From Skermanella stibiiresistens SB22 (GTDB taxonomy: Bacteria > Pseudomonadota > Alphaproteobacteria > Azospirillales > Azospirillaceae): a DNA stretch of 64,000 nt. The position numbers and the translations under genes are program-made. The notes beneath the pieces are model-generated. The model saw only the letters and a list, made by a program, of their open reading frames with translations, did not search any database and had not been told where the DNA came from. The DNA is taken from contig NZ_AVFL01000010.1 in assembly GCF_000576635.1 (NCBI RefSeq), positions 62,001 to 126,000 on the forward strand. Direction: 5' to 3'. Below, in pieces: positions 17,907-25,385 of the stretch. Each line of letters starts with the position of its first letter. The stretch's first letter is position 1.

Positions 17907-18356
17907 ATGGCGGACGACAAGAACAAAGGCGGTTCCGCGGCGGGCGGCAAAGCGCCCCGGCAAGCCGAGGAGGCTCTTCGCGAGGGAGCCGACCAGCTTA
18001 GGAACCAAATGGGCAACATGGCCGACATGGCGGGGATGTCCGCCAAGGTTTCCCAGGAACTGATCCAGCGCTCGGGCCAGAACTTCGAGATGATGAAGCG
18101 GATCGCCGAGACCATGACCTCGGGAGCCCGCAGCGCCGCCGCGGAGTGCGCGGAATACGCCAAGCATTCGGCCAAGCGCCAGACCGAGATGATGCGGCAA
18201 CTGGCGGCCGCGCGCAGCCCCAACGACGTCCTGGACATCCAGACCCGCTTTCTCCAGGACAATCTCACGGAACTGCTGAGCTTCAGCGAACGCCTGTCCC
18301 GCCTGTCGGCGGACAAGGCGAGGGAGGCCACCGAAGGCATCTCCCGGAAAACCTGA
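17907..18356 (+). CDS. phasin-family protein
   Basis: The 149-residue protein starts at MADDKNKGGSAAGG, with GGGAGGAAG just before the ATG; a longer frame to the left lacks such a signal. It is a low-complexity N-terminus followed by a long amphipathic helical region (QMGNMADMAGMSAKVSQELI, then EMMKRIAETMTSGARSAAAE and DVLDIQTRFLQDNLTELLSF) typical of the phasin_2 domain. Phasins coat polyhydroxyalkanoate granules, which suggests that the host stores PHA. It is divergent from trpL/trpB and followed by a long hairpin. Confidence 0.87.
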   Translation: MADDKNKGGSAAGGKAPRQAEEALREGADQLRNQMGNMADMAGMSAKVSQELIQRSGQNFEMMKRIAETMTSGARSAAAECAEYAKHSAKRQTEMMRQLAAARSPNDVLDIQTRFLQDNLTELLSFSERLSRLSADKAREATEGISRKT

Positions 18357-18375
18357 TCTGAAAAGGTCGAGGGCT

Positions 18376-18433
18376 GACTAGGAGCGGGACGCTCACGGCT
18401 ACGCAATGTTCGTATCCCACTCCTAGTCACTTT
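18376..18433 (+). terminator. long hairpin downstream of the phasin gene
   Basis: Fourteen-base arms (18376-18389 and 18415-18428) pair with one mismatch around a 25-base loop, and the sequence actttgttt follows. It lies 20 bases after the phasin stop and is a good candidate for its terminator. The rest of the 250-bp gap before the chemoreceptor gene is AT-rich and probably contains that gene's promoter. Confidence 0.55.
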
Positions 18434-18608
18434 GTTTCCGCGAGGAGCAAGGAATATGCGGCCGACCAATTGGCTATTACTTGTCGTATAACCAAAATCC
18501 AGACGACCAAAGCGAAAACTTGACTAAACGCAGCTGTGAAATCAAGAATTTGATAAACTTTTTTTGCAATAGTCTTAAACACCGAGATTTAGACCAAGGT
18601 TAAAGACC

Positions 18609-20087
18609 ATGTTCAAGGGGATTGGCAGGAACTCCGCCCTGACCTCCAAGATTGCCGCGCTGGACGCCCTGCGCGCTAACGTCATGATCGCCGATGACGA
18701 TCTGAATATCATTCATATGAATCCATCCGTGATCGACCTCATGCGCGAGGCGGAGGCCGACCTGAGGAAGGAGTTGCCACGCTTCAGCGTCGCGACCCTG
18801 ATCGGCAGCAACATCGACATCTTCCACAAGAACCCCGGACATCAGCGCAAGATGCTCGCGGCCTTGAGCAAGCCCCACGACGCCACCATCAAGGTTGGCC
18901 ACCGGACCTTCGATCTTCGGGTCACTCCCCTGTCCGACCGGGGCAAGCGGATCGGTTTCGTGGTCGAGTGGAACGACGCCAAGGAGCGCCTGCTCAACCT
19001 CGACTACATCGCGCAGTTCGTGGCGGTCAACAGATCCCAGGCGGTCATCGAGTTCACGACCGACGGCCAAGTGGTCAGCGCCAACGAGAACTTCCTGAAA
19101 GCGATGGGATATCGCCTGGACGAGGTCGTGGGCAAACATCACGGCATGTTCGTCGAGCCCGACTACCGCGCGAGCCGCGACTATGCCGAATTCTGGGACC
19201 GCCTGCGCCGCGGCGAGTTCCAGGCGGCCCAGTACAAGCGCATTGGCAAGAATGGCAAGGCGGTCTGGATCGAGGGCGCCTACAACCCGATCTTCGACGC
19301 CAGCGGGAAAGTCGCCAAGGTCGTCAAGTTCGCGACCGACATCACGGCGCAGGTCGAGTTGCTGGCGAACCTCAAGATCCTGATCGACCAGAACTTCGGC
19401 GAGATCGACGGTGCCATCGACCAGTCCTCGAACGAAGCGGGCGCGGCGTCGAAGGCGGCGGACGAGACGTCGGCCAATGTCCAGATGGTCGCCGCCAGCG
19501 CGGAGGAACTGGTCGCGTCGATCGGCGAGATCTCCCAAAGCATGGTCAAGTCCCGTTCGGCCACCGATGACGCCTTTGGCAGGGTCGTCTCGGCGGGCCA
19601 TAGCACGGAGAAGCTGTCCAACGCCGCGCAGGCGATGAACGGCATCGTCGGGTTGATCCAAAGCATCGCCGGCCAGATCAACCTGCTGGCGCTGAACGCG
19701 ACCATCGAGGCGGCTCGCGCGGGCGAGGCCGGCAAGGGCTTCGCGGTGGTGGCCTCCGAGGTGAAGAACCTGGCGAACCAGGCGGCCCGGGCGACCGAGC
19801 AGATCTCCAAGGAGATCGATGGGGTACAGACCACCTCGGACGAGGTCGTCACCGCCTTGGGCGCGATCCGCGAGGCGATCGGCACCGTCCGGGAATATGT
19901 GACGGTCACGGCCACGGCGGTGGAACAGCAAAGCTCGGTCACCCAGAGCATCTCCGCCACGATGCAGAGCGCGTCCGCCGCCGTGTCGACGGTATCCGCC
20001 AGCGTCCGCGAGATCTCCTCGGCGGTGCACGAGGCGGCGGTGGCCGTCGGCAAGACCAAGGAGGCCGCCAGCGTCCTGGTGCGCTGA
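18609..20087 (+). CDS. soluble PAS-PAS methyl-accepting chemotaxis protein
   Basis: The 492-residue receptor has no transmembrane segment. Two PAS domains come first: one about residues 15-120 ([20 protein letters not shown]) and one about 135-250 ([36 protein letters not shown]). A signalling helix bundle follows (about 260-490), with the conserved hairpin tip [20 protein letters not shown] near residue 360 and the adjacent [14 protein letters not shown]. It should relay an intracellular cue, such as redox or a haem/flavin-bound ligand, to CheA/CheW. Its architecture recalls BdlA-type cytoplasmic receptors. No che genes are adjacent except the CheY/CheC unit 30 kb away. Confidence 0.93.
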   Translation: MFKGIGRNSALTSKIAALDALRANVMIADDDLNIIHMNPSVIDLMREAEADLRKELPRFSVATLIGSNIDIFHKNPGHQRKMLAALSKPHDATIKVGHRTFDLRVTPLSDRGKRIGFVVEWNDAKERLLNLDYIAQFVAVNRSQAVIEFTTDGQVVSANENFLKAMGYRLDEVVGKHHGMFVEPDYRASRDYAEFWDRLRRGEFQAAQYKRIGKNGKAVWIEGAYNPIFDASGKVAKVVKFATDITAQVELLANLKILIDQNFGEIDGAIDQSSNEAGAASKAADETSANVQMVAASAEELVASIGEISQSMVKSRSATDDAFGRVVSAGHSTEKLSNAAQAMNGIVGLIQSIAGQINLLALNATIEAARAGEAGKGFAVVASEVKNLANQAARATEQISKEIDGVQTTSDEVVTALGAIREAIGTVREYVTVTATAVEQQSSVTQSISATMQSASAAVSTVSASVREISSAVHEAAVAVGKTKEAASVLVR

Positions 20088-20105
20088 CCGGGTTGTCTCC
20101 CACCG

Positions 20106-20121
20106 GGTGATCTCCTTCACA
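20106..20121. promoter_or_regulatory. Crp-like dyad before repeat-protein gene A
   Basis: GGTGA-TCTCCT-TCACA matches the Crp-family consensus TGTGA-N6-TCACA at nine of ten positions with the correct six-base gap. It begins a promoter block also present before gene B. A Crp/Fnr regulator is encoded 2.7 kb downstream. Confidence 0.5.
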
Positions 20122-20177
20122 CCGAAAGCCGGCCGCCTGTGGGCTGGCTTACAGGCTCGGGCGGCGGGATTGGGTAG
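20117..20177 (+). promoter_or_regulatory. conserved promoter block of repeat-protein gene A
   Basis: Three motifs recur with identical spacing here and at 22287-22347: TCACACCGAAAGCC, then TTACA 32 bases from its start, then TTGGGTAG 16 bases after that. Intervening bases differ, which argues that the motifs are held by function. I cannot assign them firmly to -35 and -10 boxes. Confidence 0.55.
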
Positions 20178-20274
20178 GGTTTGTTCATCGAGACGGCGAC
20201 GGAAGACACCGGTAGCCAGCCTCAAACGAACAAACCCACACCATCCCGCCACACCCCCTGAAGGAGACATCGTC

Positions 20275-20598
20275 ATGATCCGCATCACCTCCGCCTTGGT
20301 AGCCTTGTCCCTGGTTTCCGCCTCCCTGTTCGCCGCGCCGGCGATGGCGCAGCAGCGCGGCGGCGTCCAGATCGGCGGCAACGCCACGGTCATCGGTTTG
20401 GCGAACAACGCGGTCAACGCCGCCACCGGCTTCCTGGCCAAGGCCGACCAGAACATCGGCGCCATCAAGGGCGACGTGAACATCGCCGGCAACGCCACCG
20501 TGATCGGCCTCGCCAACAACGCGGTCAACGCCGCGACCGGCTTCCTCTCCAACGCCTGCCAGAACATCGGCGTGGTCTCCTCGGAGACGGATTGCTGA
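20275..20598 (+). CDS. secreted two-repeat protein A, candidate CsgG-linked surface subunit
   Basis: The family is not known to me. The 107-residue protein starts at an ATG with AAGGAGA upstream and has a Sec signal peptide ending AMA|QQRGG. The mature part consists of two 37-residue repeats, each holding GNATVIGLANNAVNAATGFL and then an (A/S)-x-(A/D)-x-QNIG segment. Repeat 1 ends AKADQNIGAIKGD; repeat 2 carries SNACQNIG and a final Cys. Asn/Gly/Ala-rich tandem repeats of this size suit beta-solenoid or amyloid-like fibre subunits, as in curlins, but there is no clear curlin motif. A 108-residue paralogue lies at 22426, and a CsgG-type lipoprotein gene at 23766. Confidence 0.75.
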   Translation: MIRITSALVALSLVSASLFAAPAMAQQRGGVQIGGNATVIGLANNAVNAATGFLAKADQNIGAIKGDVNIAGNATVIGLANNAVNAATGFLSNACQNIGVVSSETDC

Positions 20599-20636
20599 CG
20601 ACCTGATTTCGCCCGACCCCTCCCGCCCCTACTCGA

Positions 20637-20669
20637 CGCCCAGCGGTCCTCGCCGCTGGGCGTTCCCTT
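20637..20669 (+). terminator. rho-independent terminator after repeat-protein gene A
   Basis: CGCCCAGCGG (20637-20646) and CCGCTGGGCG (20653-20662) make a perfect 10-bp stem with a 6-base loop, followed by ttccctt. It is 40 bases after the stop of gene A and isolates it from the channel gene downstream. Confidence 0.8.
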
Positions 20670-20762
20670 ATTCGCGTTCTCTCATTTTTGACGCCTTCCA
20701 ACGCTTCTCGCCGAACAAGCTTCGTGCCTACACTCGCACGCCCCGCCGTCAGGGGCGTCGTC

Positions 20763-22244
20763 ATGCGGGGCGCGATGAAGACGTCGGAATTCCGGTTGCC
20801 GCTTCCAGCACTACCCCTCCTCGTGACCCTGCTGGGTTTCACGTTGAGCTTCCTATGGCCAGGGCTCCGCGCCCGGATCGGCCTGGGCGCCGATGGCCCA
20901 TTCGACGAGGTCGTCATGGTGCTGGCTGGTTCGGCCGGTTGGCTGGGACTGGCATGGTTCGGGACGCGGGTGGTCGATGGCCTGCTCCGCCGATCAAGCG
21001 CGCACAGCCAATCGCCCGCCGCTCCCCGCCTGGTCGGCGATCTCGCCCGCTTCGTGTTCTTCACGCTGGCCGGCGTGGCGGTGGCGAGCTTCGTGCTCGA
21101 CCTGCCCGTCACCGGCTTGGTCGCGACGTCGGGAGTCGTCATCGCGGTTTTGGGCTTCGCGCTGCGGAACATCCTGGCCGACATCTTTTCCGGCATCGCG
21201 ATCAACGTCGAACACCCCTATCGGATCGGCGACTGGATACAGGTGAGTTCGACCAATGGCGGCCTGGGACAGACCGGCAAGGTGATCGAGGTCAACTGGC
21301 GCTCCACCCGGCTGCTGACCAATGACGGGACAACGGTCGTGGTGCCCAACGGGCTGATAGCCGGCAGCCGTTTCGTCAATCTCAGCCTGCCGGAGCATTG
21401 CTACCGCGCGGCCCTGCGCGTGCATCTGGACCCTGGGGTACCGGTCAAGCGGGCGCGGCGCGTCCTGATGACGGCCTTGCTGTCGGTCGACCACCTCCTG
21501 GCGGATCGTCCCTCGGATGTGGTGGTCGAGAGCATCGACGAGGCCGGCGTCTGCTATCTGATGCGGTTCTGGGTCCCGGACTTCGGCGCCGAGGTCGCCT
21601 GCCGCGACGCGGTCGCCGCGGCCATGCTGGCGGCGTTGCGCGACGCCGGGCTATCGCTGGCGGTGCCGCGCCGAAGCCTCGTCCCGGCCAATCGGCCCGG
21701 CCGCGACTTGGAAGGGCTGGACGTCTGCCGCCGCATGCTGGGCTCGATCGACCTTTTCAAGCCCTTCACCATGACCGAGTTGGACGCGCTGGCGAACCGC
21801 ATGAGGCGACGCCAGGTGCCGGCTGGGACACCCGTTGTCCATCAGGGCGATCAGGGATCGTCCCTGTTCCTGGTCACCGAGGGGTTGTTGGAGGTCCATC
21901 TGGAGGTCGAATGGGAGGGCGAGGTCCGGCAGGTGACGCTGGACCGCATGGCGCCCGGCGACATCTTCGGCGAGATGGCGCTGCTGACCGGCGAGCCGCG
22001 CAGCGCCACGGTCGTGGCACTGACCGACGCGGTGGTCTACGAGCTGGAAGGCGAACACCTGCGTCCCCTGCTGCACGACCGCATGGAACTGGCCGAGAAG
22101 CTGTCGGACTTGATGGCGGAGCGGGCCCAGAACAACGCCGTGACGCGCGACGCCGCCTTGCGGCCGATGCCCGCCCCGGCCCTTCCCCACCGGCGTGATC
22201 TGCTGGAACGCCTGCGCGACCTGTTCGGCCTGCCGTCGGACTGA
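20763..22244 (+). CDS. MscS-family mechanosensitive channel with cyclic-nucleotide-binding domain
   Basis: The start at MRGAMKTSEFRLPLP is favoured because AGGGG lies eight bases upstream; a TTG at 20688 lacks one. The 493-residue protein has three to four N-terminal membrane helices, the pore-lining helix and beta domain of MscS (VIAVLGFALRNILADIFSGI, then NVEHPYRIGDWIQV, about residues 125-160), a C-terminal alpha-beta part, and then a cNMP-binding domain (about 325-445: IDLFKPFTMTELDALANRMR, GDIFGEMALLTGEPRSATVV). This matches the bCNG group of channels, which may be gated or modulated by cyclic nucleotide rather than tension. It lies between the two repeat-protein paralogues. Confidence 0.92.
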   Translation: MRGAMKTSEFRLPLPALPLLVTLLGFTLSFLWPGLRARIGLGADGPFDEVVMVLAGSAGWLGLAWFGTRVVDGLLRRSSAHSQSPAAPRLVGDLARFVFFTLAGVAVASFVLDLPVTGLVATSGVVIAVLGFALRNILADIFSGIAINVEHPYRIGDWIQVSSTNGGLGQTGKVIEVNWRSTRLLTNDGTTVVVPNGLIAGSRFVNLSLPEHCYRAALRVHLDPGVPVKRARRVLMTALLSVDHLLADRPSDVVVESIDEAGVCYLMRFWVPDFGAEVACRDAVAAAMLAALRDAGLSLAVPRRSLVPANRPGRDLEGLDVCRRMLGSIDLFKPFTMTELDALANRMRRRQVPAGTPVVHQGDQGSSLFLVTEGLLEVHLEVEWEGEVRQVTLDRMAPGDIFGEMALLTGEPRSATVVALTDAVVYELEGEHLRPLLHDRMELAEKLSDLMAERAQNNAVTRDAALRPMPAPALPHRRDLLERLRDLFGLPSD

Positions 22245-22275
22245 CGACCTCCAGCGCCACTGGAAAAAGGCCTGG

Positions 22276-22291
22276 AGTGGCCTGGATCACA
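22276..22291. promoter_or_regulatory. Crp-like dyad before repeat-protein gene B
   Basis: AGTGG-CCTGGA-TCACA keeps the right half of the Crp consensus perfectly and three of five bases in the left half, with the six-base gap. It occupies the same place relative to the downstream motifs as the site before gene A. Confidence 0.4.
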
Positions 22292-22347
22292 CCGAAAGCC
22301 ACCCGGGTGTAAGCGGGATTACATCGGCGGTTCAGGGGTTTGGGTAG
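22287..22347 (+). promoter_or_regulatory. conserved promoter block of repeat-protein gene B
   Basis: This is the second copy of the TCACACCGAAAGCC, TTACA, TTGGGTAG arrangement, with the same 32- and 16-base spacings as at 20117-20177. The distance to the start codon is about 20 bases shorter than for gene A. Confidence 0.55.
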
Positions 22348-22425
22348 CTTTGGGACATCGCGGACGAAGCGATCGGCACCAAAGCCGAAACCCACCGCAA
22401 ACCAGATGAAAAAGGAAACCCCGTC

Positions 22426-22752
22426 ATGATCCGCATCACCACCGCCGCCCTGGTCGCCGTCTCCCTGTTCACCGGTTCCCTGGTCGTCAGTCCCGCGATG
22501 GCTCAGCAGCGCGGCGGCGTCCAGATCGGCGGCAACGCCACGGTCATCGGCCTCGCCAACAACGCGGTCAACGCCGCGACCGGCTTCCTGGCCAAGGCCG
22601 ACCAGAACATCGGCTCGATCAAGGGCAACGTCGAGGTCAAGGGCAACGCCACCGTGATCGGCCTCGCCAACAACGCCGTCAACGCCTCCACCGGCTTCCT
22701 CTCCAACGCCTGCCAGACCGTCGGCGGCATCAACTCCGAAGCCGGCTGCTGA
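22426..22752 (+). CDS. secreted two-repeat protein B, paralogue of A
   Basis: The 108-residue protein has a Sec signal (MIRITTAALVAVSLFTGSLV to AMA|QQRGG) and the same two 37-residue repeats as protein A. The first repeat is almost unchanged (AKADQNIGSIKGN); the second diverges more (VEVKGNATVIGLANNAVNAS, SNACQTVGG) but keeps the penultimate-repeat and terminal Cys. The start of the mature region is identical to gene A over more than 40 bases of DNA, which suggests recent duplication or gene conversion. Like A, it is probably exported across the outer membrane or anchored to the surface; function is unknown. Confidence 0.75.
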   Translation: MIRITTAALVAVSLFTGSLVVSPAMAQQRGGVQIGGNATVIGLANNAVNAATGFLAKADQNIGSIKGNVEVKGNATVIGLANNAVNASTGFLSNACQTVGGINSEAGC

Positions 22753-22809
22753 GCGGCCGACGGCACGGTCCCGCGGCGTCCGCCAACGAGGGCACCGCGG
22801 GACCGGGGC

Positions 22810-23538
22810 TCAAGCCTCGGCGTCCTCCTCGTCGAAGAAGTCGGCGAGTTCGCGCAAGCCCTCCAGGTCGCGGATGGTCACCGTTCCGGCTCCCACCGTG
22901 ATCAGGCCATCGCGCTGCCATTCGTTCAGATGCTTGTTGGTGCTTTCCCGCGTGATGCCGACCAGCGTTCCAAGCTGCTGCTGGGACAGCTTGACATCGA
23001 TGCGGGTTCCTCCACCACGCTCCTGGACCCCGAAGGCGGTCGCCAGACGGACCAGACAGCGGGCCAATCGGGTCGGCACCTCCAGGAACAGGGTATCCTC
23101 CAACTGGGTGCTGGTGCGGCGCAGCCGGTCGCACAGCACGCCGAACATCCGGACGCAGACCTTGGGATGGTTCTCCAGCCACGGCATGAAATGCCGGCGC
23201 TCCAGGACCAGCAGGTCGGTCTCCTCGATCGCCAAGGCCTCCGCCGTGCGCGGCTTGCCGTCCAGCAAGGCGATCTCGCCGAAGAACTCGCCCTTGCGGA
23301 CGATGTTGAGGGTGACCTCCTTGCCTTCGGGGGAATAGCTGCAAATCCTGACACGGCCGGACAGCACCGCCATCATGCTGGAGCCGGGATCGCCCTGGCG
23401 GAAGATGGTGGCCCGGGGCCGGTGCCGCGCGACGGTCGAATAAGCCGCCAGTTGCGATAGTTCGGACGGATCGACATGCTTCAGCAGGGAGTGCTCCGCC
23501 AGGACGGCAAGCTTCTCTTCCAGTCCCGTGATGGCCAT
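22810..23538 (-). CDS. Crp/Fnr-family transcriptional regulator
   Basis: The 242-residue protein has an N-terminal cyclic-nucleotide-binding fold (residues about 20-130: ATIFRQGDPGSSMMAVLSGR, GEFFGEIALLDGKPRTAEAL) and a C-terminal Crp-type helix-turn-helix (about 178-207: LSQQQLGTLVGITRESTNKH). The Fnr cysteine cluster is missing, so an oxygen-labile iron-sulphur sensor is unlikely; cAMP, cGMP or ligand-free action is possible. It is divergent from the CsgG-type gene, and Crp-like dyads lie before that gene and both repeat-protein genes, so it is the prime candidate to control the set. Confidence 0.92.
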   Translation of the reverse strand: MAITGLEEKLAVLAEHSLLKHVDPSELSQLAAYSTVARHRPRATIFRQGDPGSSMMAVLSGRVRICSYSPEGKEVTLNIVRKGEFFGEIALLDGKPRTAEALAIEETDLLVLERRHFMPWLENHPKVCVRMFGVLCDRLRRTSTQLEDTLFLEVPTRLARCLVRLATAFGVQERGGGTRIDVKLSQQQLGTLVGITRESTNKHLNEWQRDGLITVGAGTVTIRDLEGLRELADFFDEEDAEA

Positions 23539-23611
23539 CGCCGACGTTCCCCAGACTGTTGTCCGCCATGGATCAGGAACCGGCAGGGATTCGACTGCCT
23601 CATGACTTCAC

Positions 23612-23627
23612 CCTGATAATGATCACA
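23612..23627. promoter_or_regulatory. Crp-like dyad between the crp-family and csgG-like genes
   Basis: CCTGA-TAATGA-TCACA has the TGA-N6-TCA core and the same TCACACC run found before both repeat-protein genes. It lies in the 227-bp divergent gap, 74 bases from the regulator start and about 140 bases from the lipoprotein start, so it could serve either gene. Confidence 0.4.
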
Positions 23628-23765
23628 CCATGGCTCTACTGTCCACGTCTCCCTAGTTGGTGGCTCGCTAAACTAAATAGCGATTGCCCCCTCCCGACTT
23701 TCGGATGGAGACTCGAACCCATCCGACTTGCCCACCCCCGTTTTCGCCAGCGAAGGAGCCTCACC

Positions 23766-25385
23766 ATGCCCAAGAACCGCCTCAGCCGCCGCGCCCCGGC
23801 CCCACGAGGCCGGACCCGGCGCGCCGGGTGGCTGGCGGCTTGCCCAGTGGCTTGGCTGATGGGCGCCTGCCTGACGCTGGCCGGCTGCATGTCCAATCCG
23901 GAAGTGGCGCCCACGGTGGTCCAAGCGAAGACGCCGACATCGAAGACGATCAGCAGCTTCACCAGCAGCCTGCAATGCATGGACACCTTGCTGTGGCAGC
24001 ACGGTAAGCGGGACATCTACATCATGACGTCGGGCATCCCCGACGCGACGGGCAAGGTGGCGGCCGGCACCAAGGAGATGCTGATCACGGCGATCTCGCG
24101 CATGTCGGCGCGCAGCAACGCCTTCCGCTTCGTCGATTTCGAGCCCAACCCGACCAGCGACGTGACCGCCCTGTCCGCCCTGATCGGCGTGCAGCCGGGC
24201 TTCATCGTACCCAGCTACTATATCCGGGGCGCCATCACCCAGTTGGACGAGAACGTGCTGAGCGAGTTGCAGGGCGGCTCGATCTCCCTGCCCTTCCTGG
24301 ACATCGGCGCGTCGCGCGACCAGATCGTCTCGGTCGTGTCGGTCGACCTCAATGTCGGGGAGGTGGTCACGCGCCAGATCCTGCCCGGCATGTCGGCCAG
24401 CAACTCGATCGCGGTCGTGCGGTCGGGTATCAGCGGCGACGCCGGCGGCCGGATCGACAAGGCGGGCTTCGCCTTCAACGTCGCGTTCAACAAATCCGAG
24501 GGCTTCCATCAGGCGGTCCGCACCCTGGTCGACCTCAGCACGGTCGAGACGCTGGGCAAGCTCGCGCGTGTGCCCTATTGGCAGTGCCTCGGCCTGGACC
24601 AGACCAACCCGACCTTCCAGGCGCAGGCGCGCGAGTGGTTCGACACGACGCCACCGGACGAACAGATCCGCTTCGCCCAGCAGGTGCTCTCCGGCACCCG
24701 CTATTACGAAGGCCCGATCACCGGCATCTACGACGCCGCGACGAAGGACGCGGCGGCGCGCTACCAAGCCGACAACGACTTGGTGCCCACCGGCCGCATC
24801 GACTTCGACCTCTACTACTCGATGCTGGGCAAGCCCGGCGTGATCCTGAACGCGCCGGGGCGGACGCCAACCATCGCCAACGCGGGCGGAACCGGCATCC
24901 CCCTGATCCCGACCGACCCCGGCGCCGTCCGCAAGCTGGACATCTTCCTCAACACCGACCGGGGTCCCGTTCCCAAGTTCAAGGTTGGCGAGACCCTGGT
25001 GGTCAAGGCGCAGTCGACGGCCGACGCCTTCCTGTACTGTTATTACCAGGACAGCGACGGCAAGGTGGCCCGGGTCTTTCCCAACCGGTTCCAGCCCGAC
25101 GCCTTCGTGACCGCCAGCCAGCAGATCGAGATCCCGCCGGGCTACGAGAAGCCGTTCAACATCCGGTTGGACAATGTCGGCGAGAGCGAGGCGGTCGCCT
25201 GCTTCGCCTCGGCGCGCGAGGTCGGGCTGTCACTGCCCGACGCGATGAAGCTGGAGGACTTGAGGCCGATGCCGCAAATCACGCTGCAAGGCGTCGCCCA
25301 GGCGTTCGAGGCCATTCCCGGCGGCGATGTCAGGTCCAAACGCCTGAACCTGCGCGTGCTGCCGGCCAACACGGTGGACTTCTAG
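23766..25385 (+). CDS. CsgG-family outer-membrane lipoprotein with peptidoglycan-binding and DUF4384 regions
   Basis: The 539-residue protein starts at MPKNRLSRRAP with AAGGAG upstream. A lipobox (LTLAGC, Cys41) makes it a lipoprotein. Residues about 60-280 match the CsgG/HfaB secretion-channel fold: DIYIMTSGIPDATGKVAAGT, SYYIRGAITQLDENV, VSVVSVDLNVGEVVTRQIL and FRFVDFEP. A peptidoglycan-binding-like motif follows (about 305-355: GPITGIYDAATKDAAARYQA), then a DUF4384-type region (about 390-480: FKVGETLVVKAQSTADAFLY). CsgG proteins form oligomeric export pores for curli or holdfast subunits. The added domains could anchor it to the cell wall. It is the probable exporter for the repeat proteins nearby; that role is inferred. 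Confidence 0.82.
   Translation: MPKNRLSRRAPAPRGRTRRAGWLAACPVAWLMGACLTLAGCMSNPEVAPTVVQAKTPTSKTISSFTSSLQCMDTLLWQHGKRDIYIMTSGIPDATGKVAAGTKEMLITAISRMSARSNAFRFVDFEPNPTSDVTALSALIGVQPGFIVPSYYIRGAITQLDENVLSELQGGSISLPFLDIGASRDQIVSVVSVDLNVGEVVTRQILPGMSASNSIAVVRSGISGDAGGRIDKAGFAFNVAFNKSEGFHQAVRTLVDLSTVETLGKLARVPYWQCLGLDQTNPTFQAQAREWFDTTPPDEQIRFAQQVLSGTRYYEGPITGIYDAATKDAAARYQADNDLVPTGRIDFDLYYSMLGKPGVILNAPGRTPTIANAGGTGIPLIPTDPGAVRKLDIFLNTDRGPVPKFKVGETLVVKAQSTADAFLYCYYQDSDGKVARVFPNRFQPDAFVTASQQIEIPPGYEKPFNIRLDNVGESEAVACFASAREVGLSLPDAMKLEDLRPMPQITLQGVAQAFEAIPGGDVRSKRLNLRVLPANTVDF

Noticed and set aside
18600-20567. A 655-codon open frame on the minus strand across the chemoreceptor gene and repeat gene A
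   Set aside because: It is a GC-bias shadow: it covers two convincing plus-strand genes, has no recognisable domains, is full of low-complexity Arg/Asp/Gly/Leu stretches and spans their promoters.
20275-20598. Direct assignment of the repeat proteins as curlins (CsgA)
   Set aside because: The Ser-x5-Gln-x-Gly-x4-Asn-x5-Gln curlin pattern is not present; only general repeat composition and linkage to a CsgG-fold gene support the comparison.
22810-23538. Crp/Fnr regulator as a true Fnr oxygen sensor
   Set aside because: The N-terminal cysteine cluster that holds the [4Fe-4S] centre is absent.
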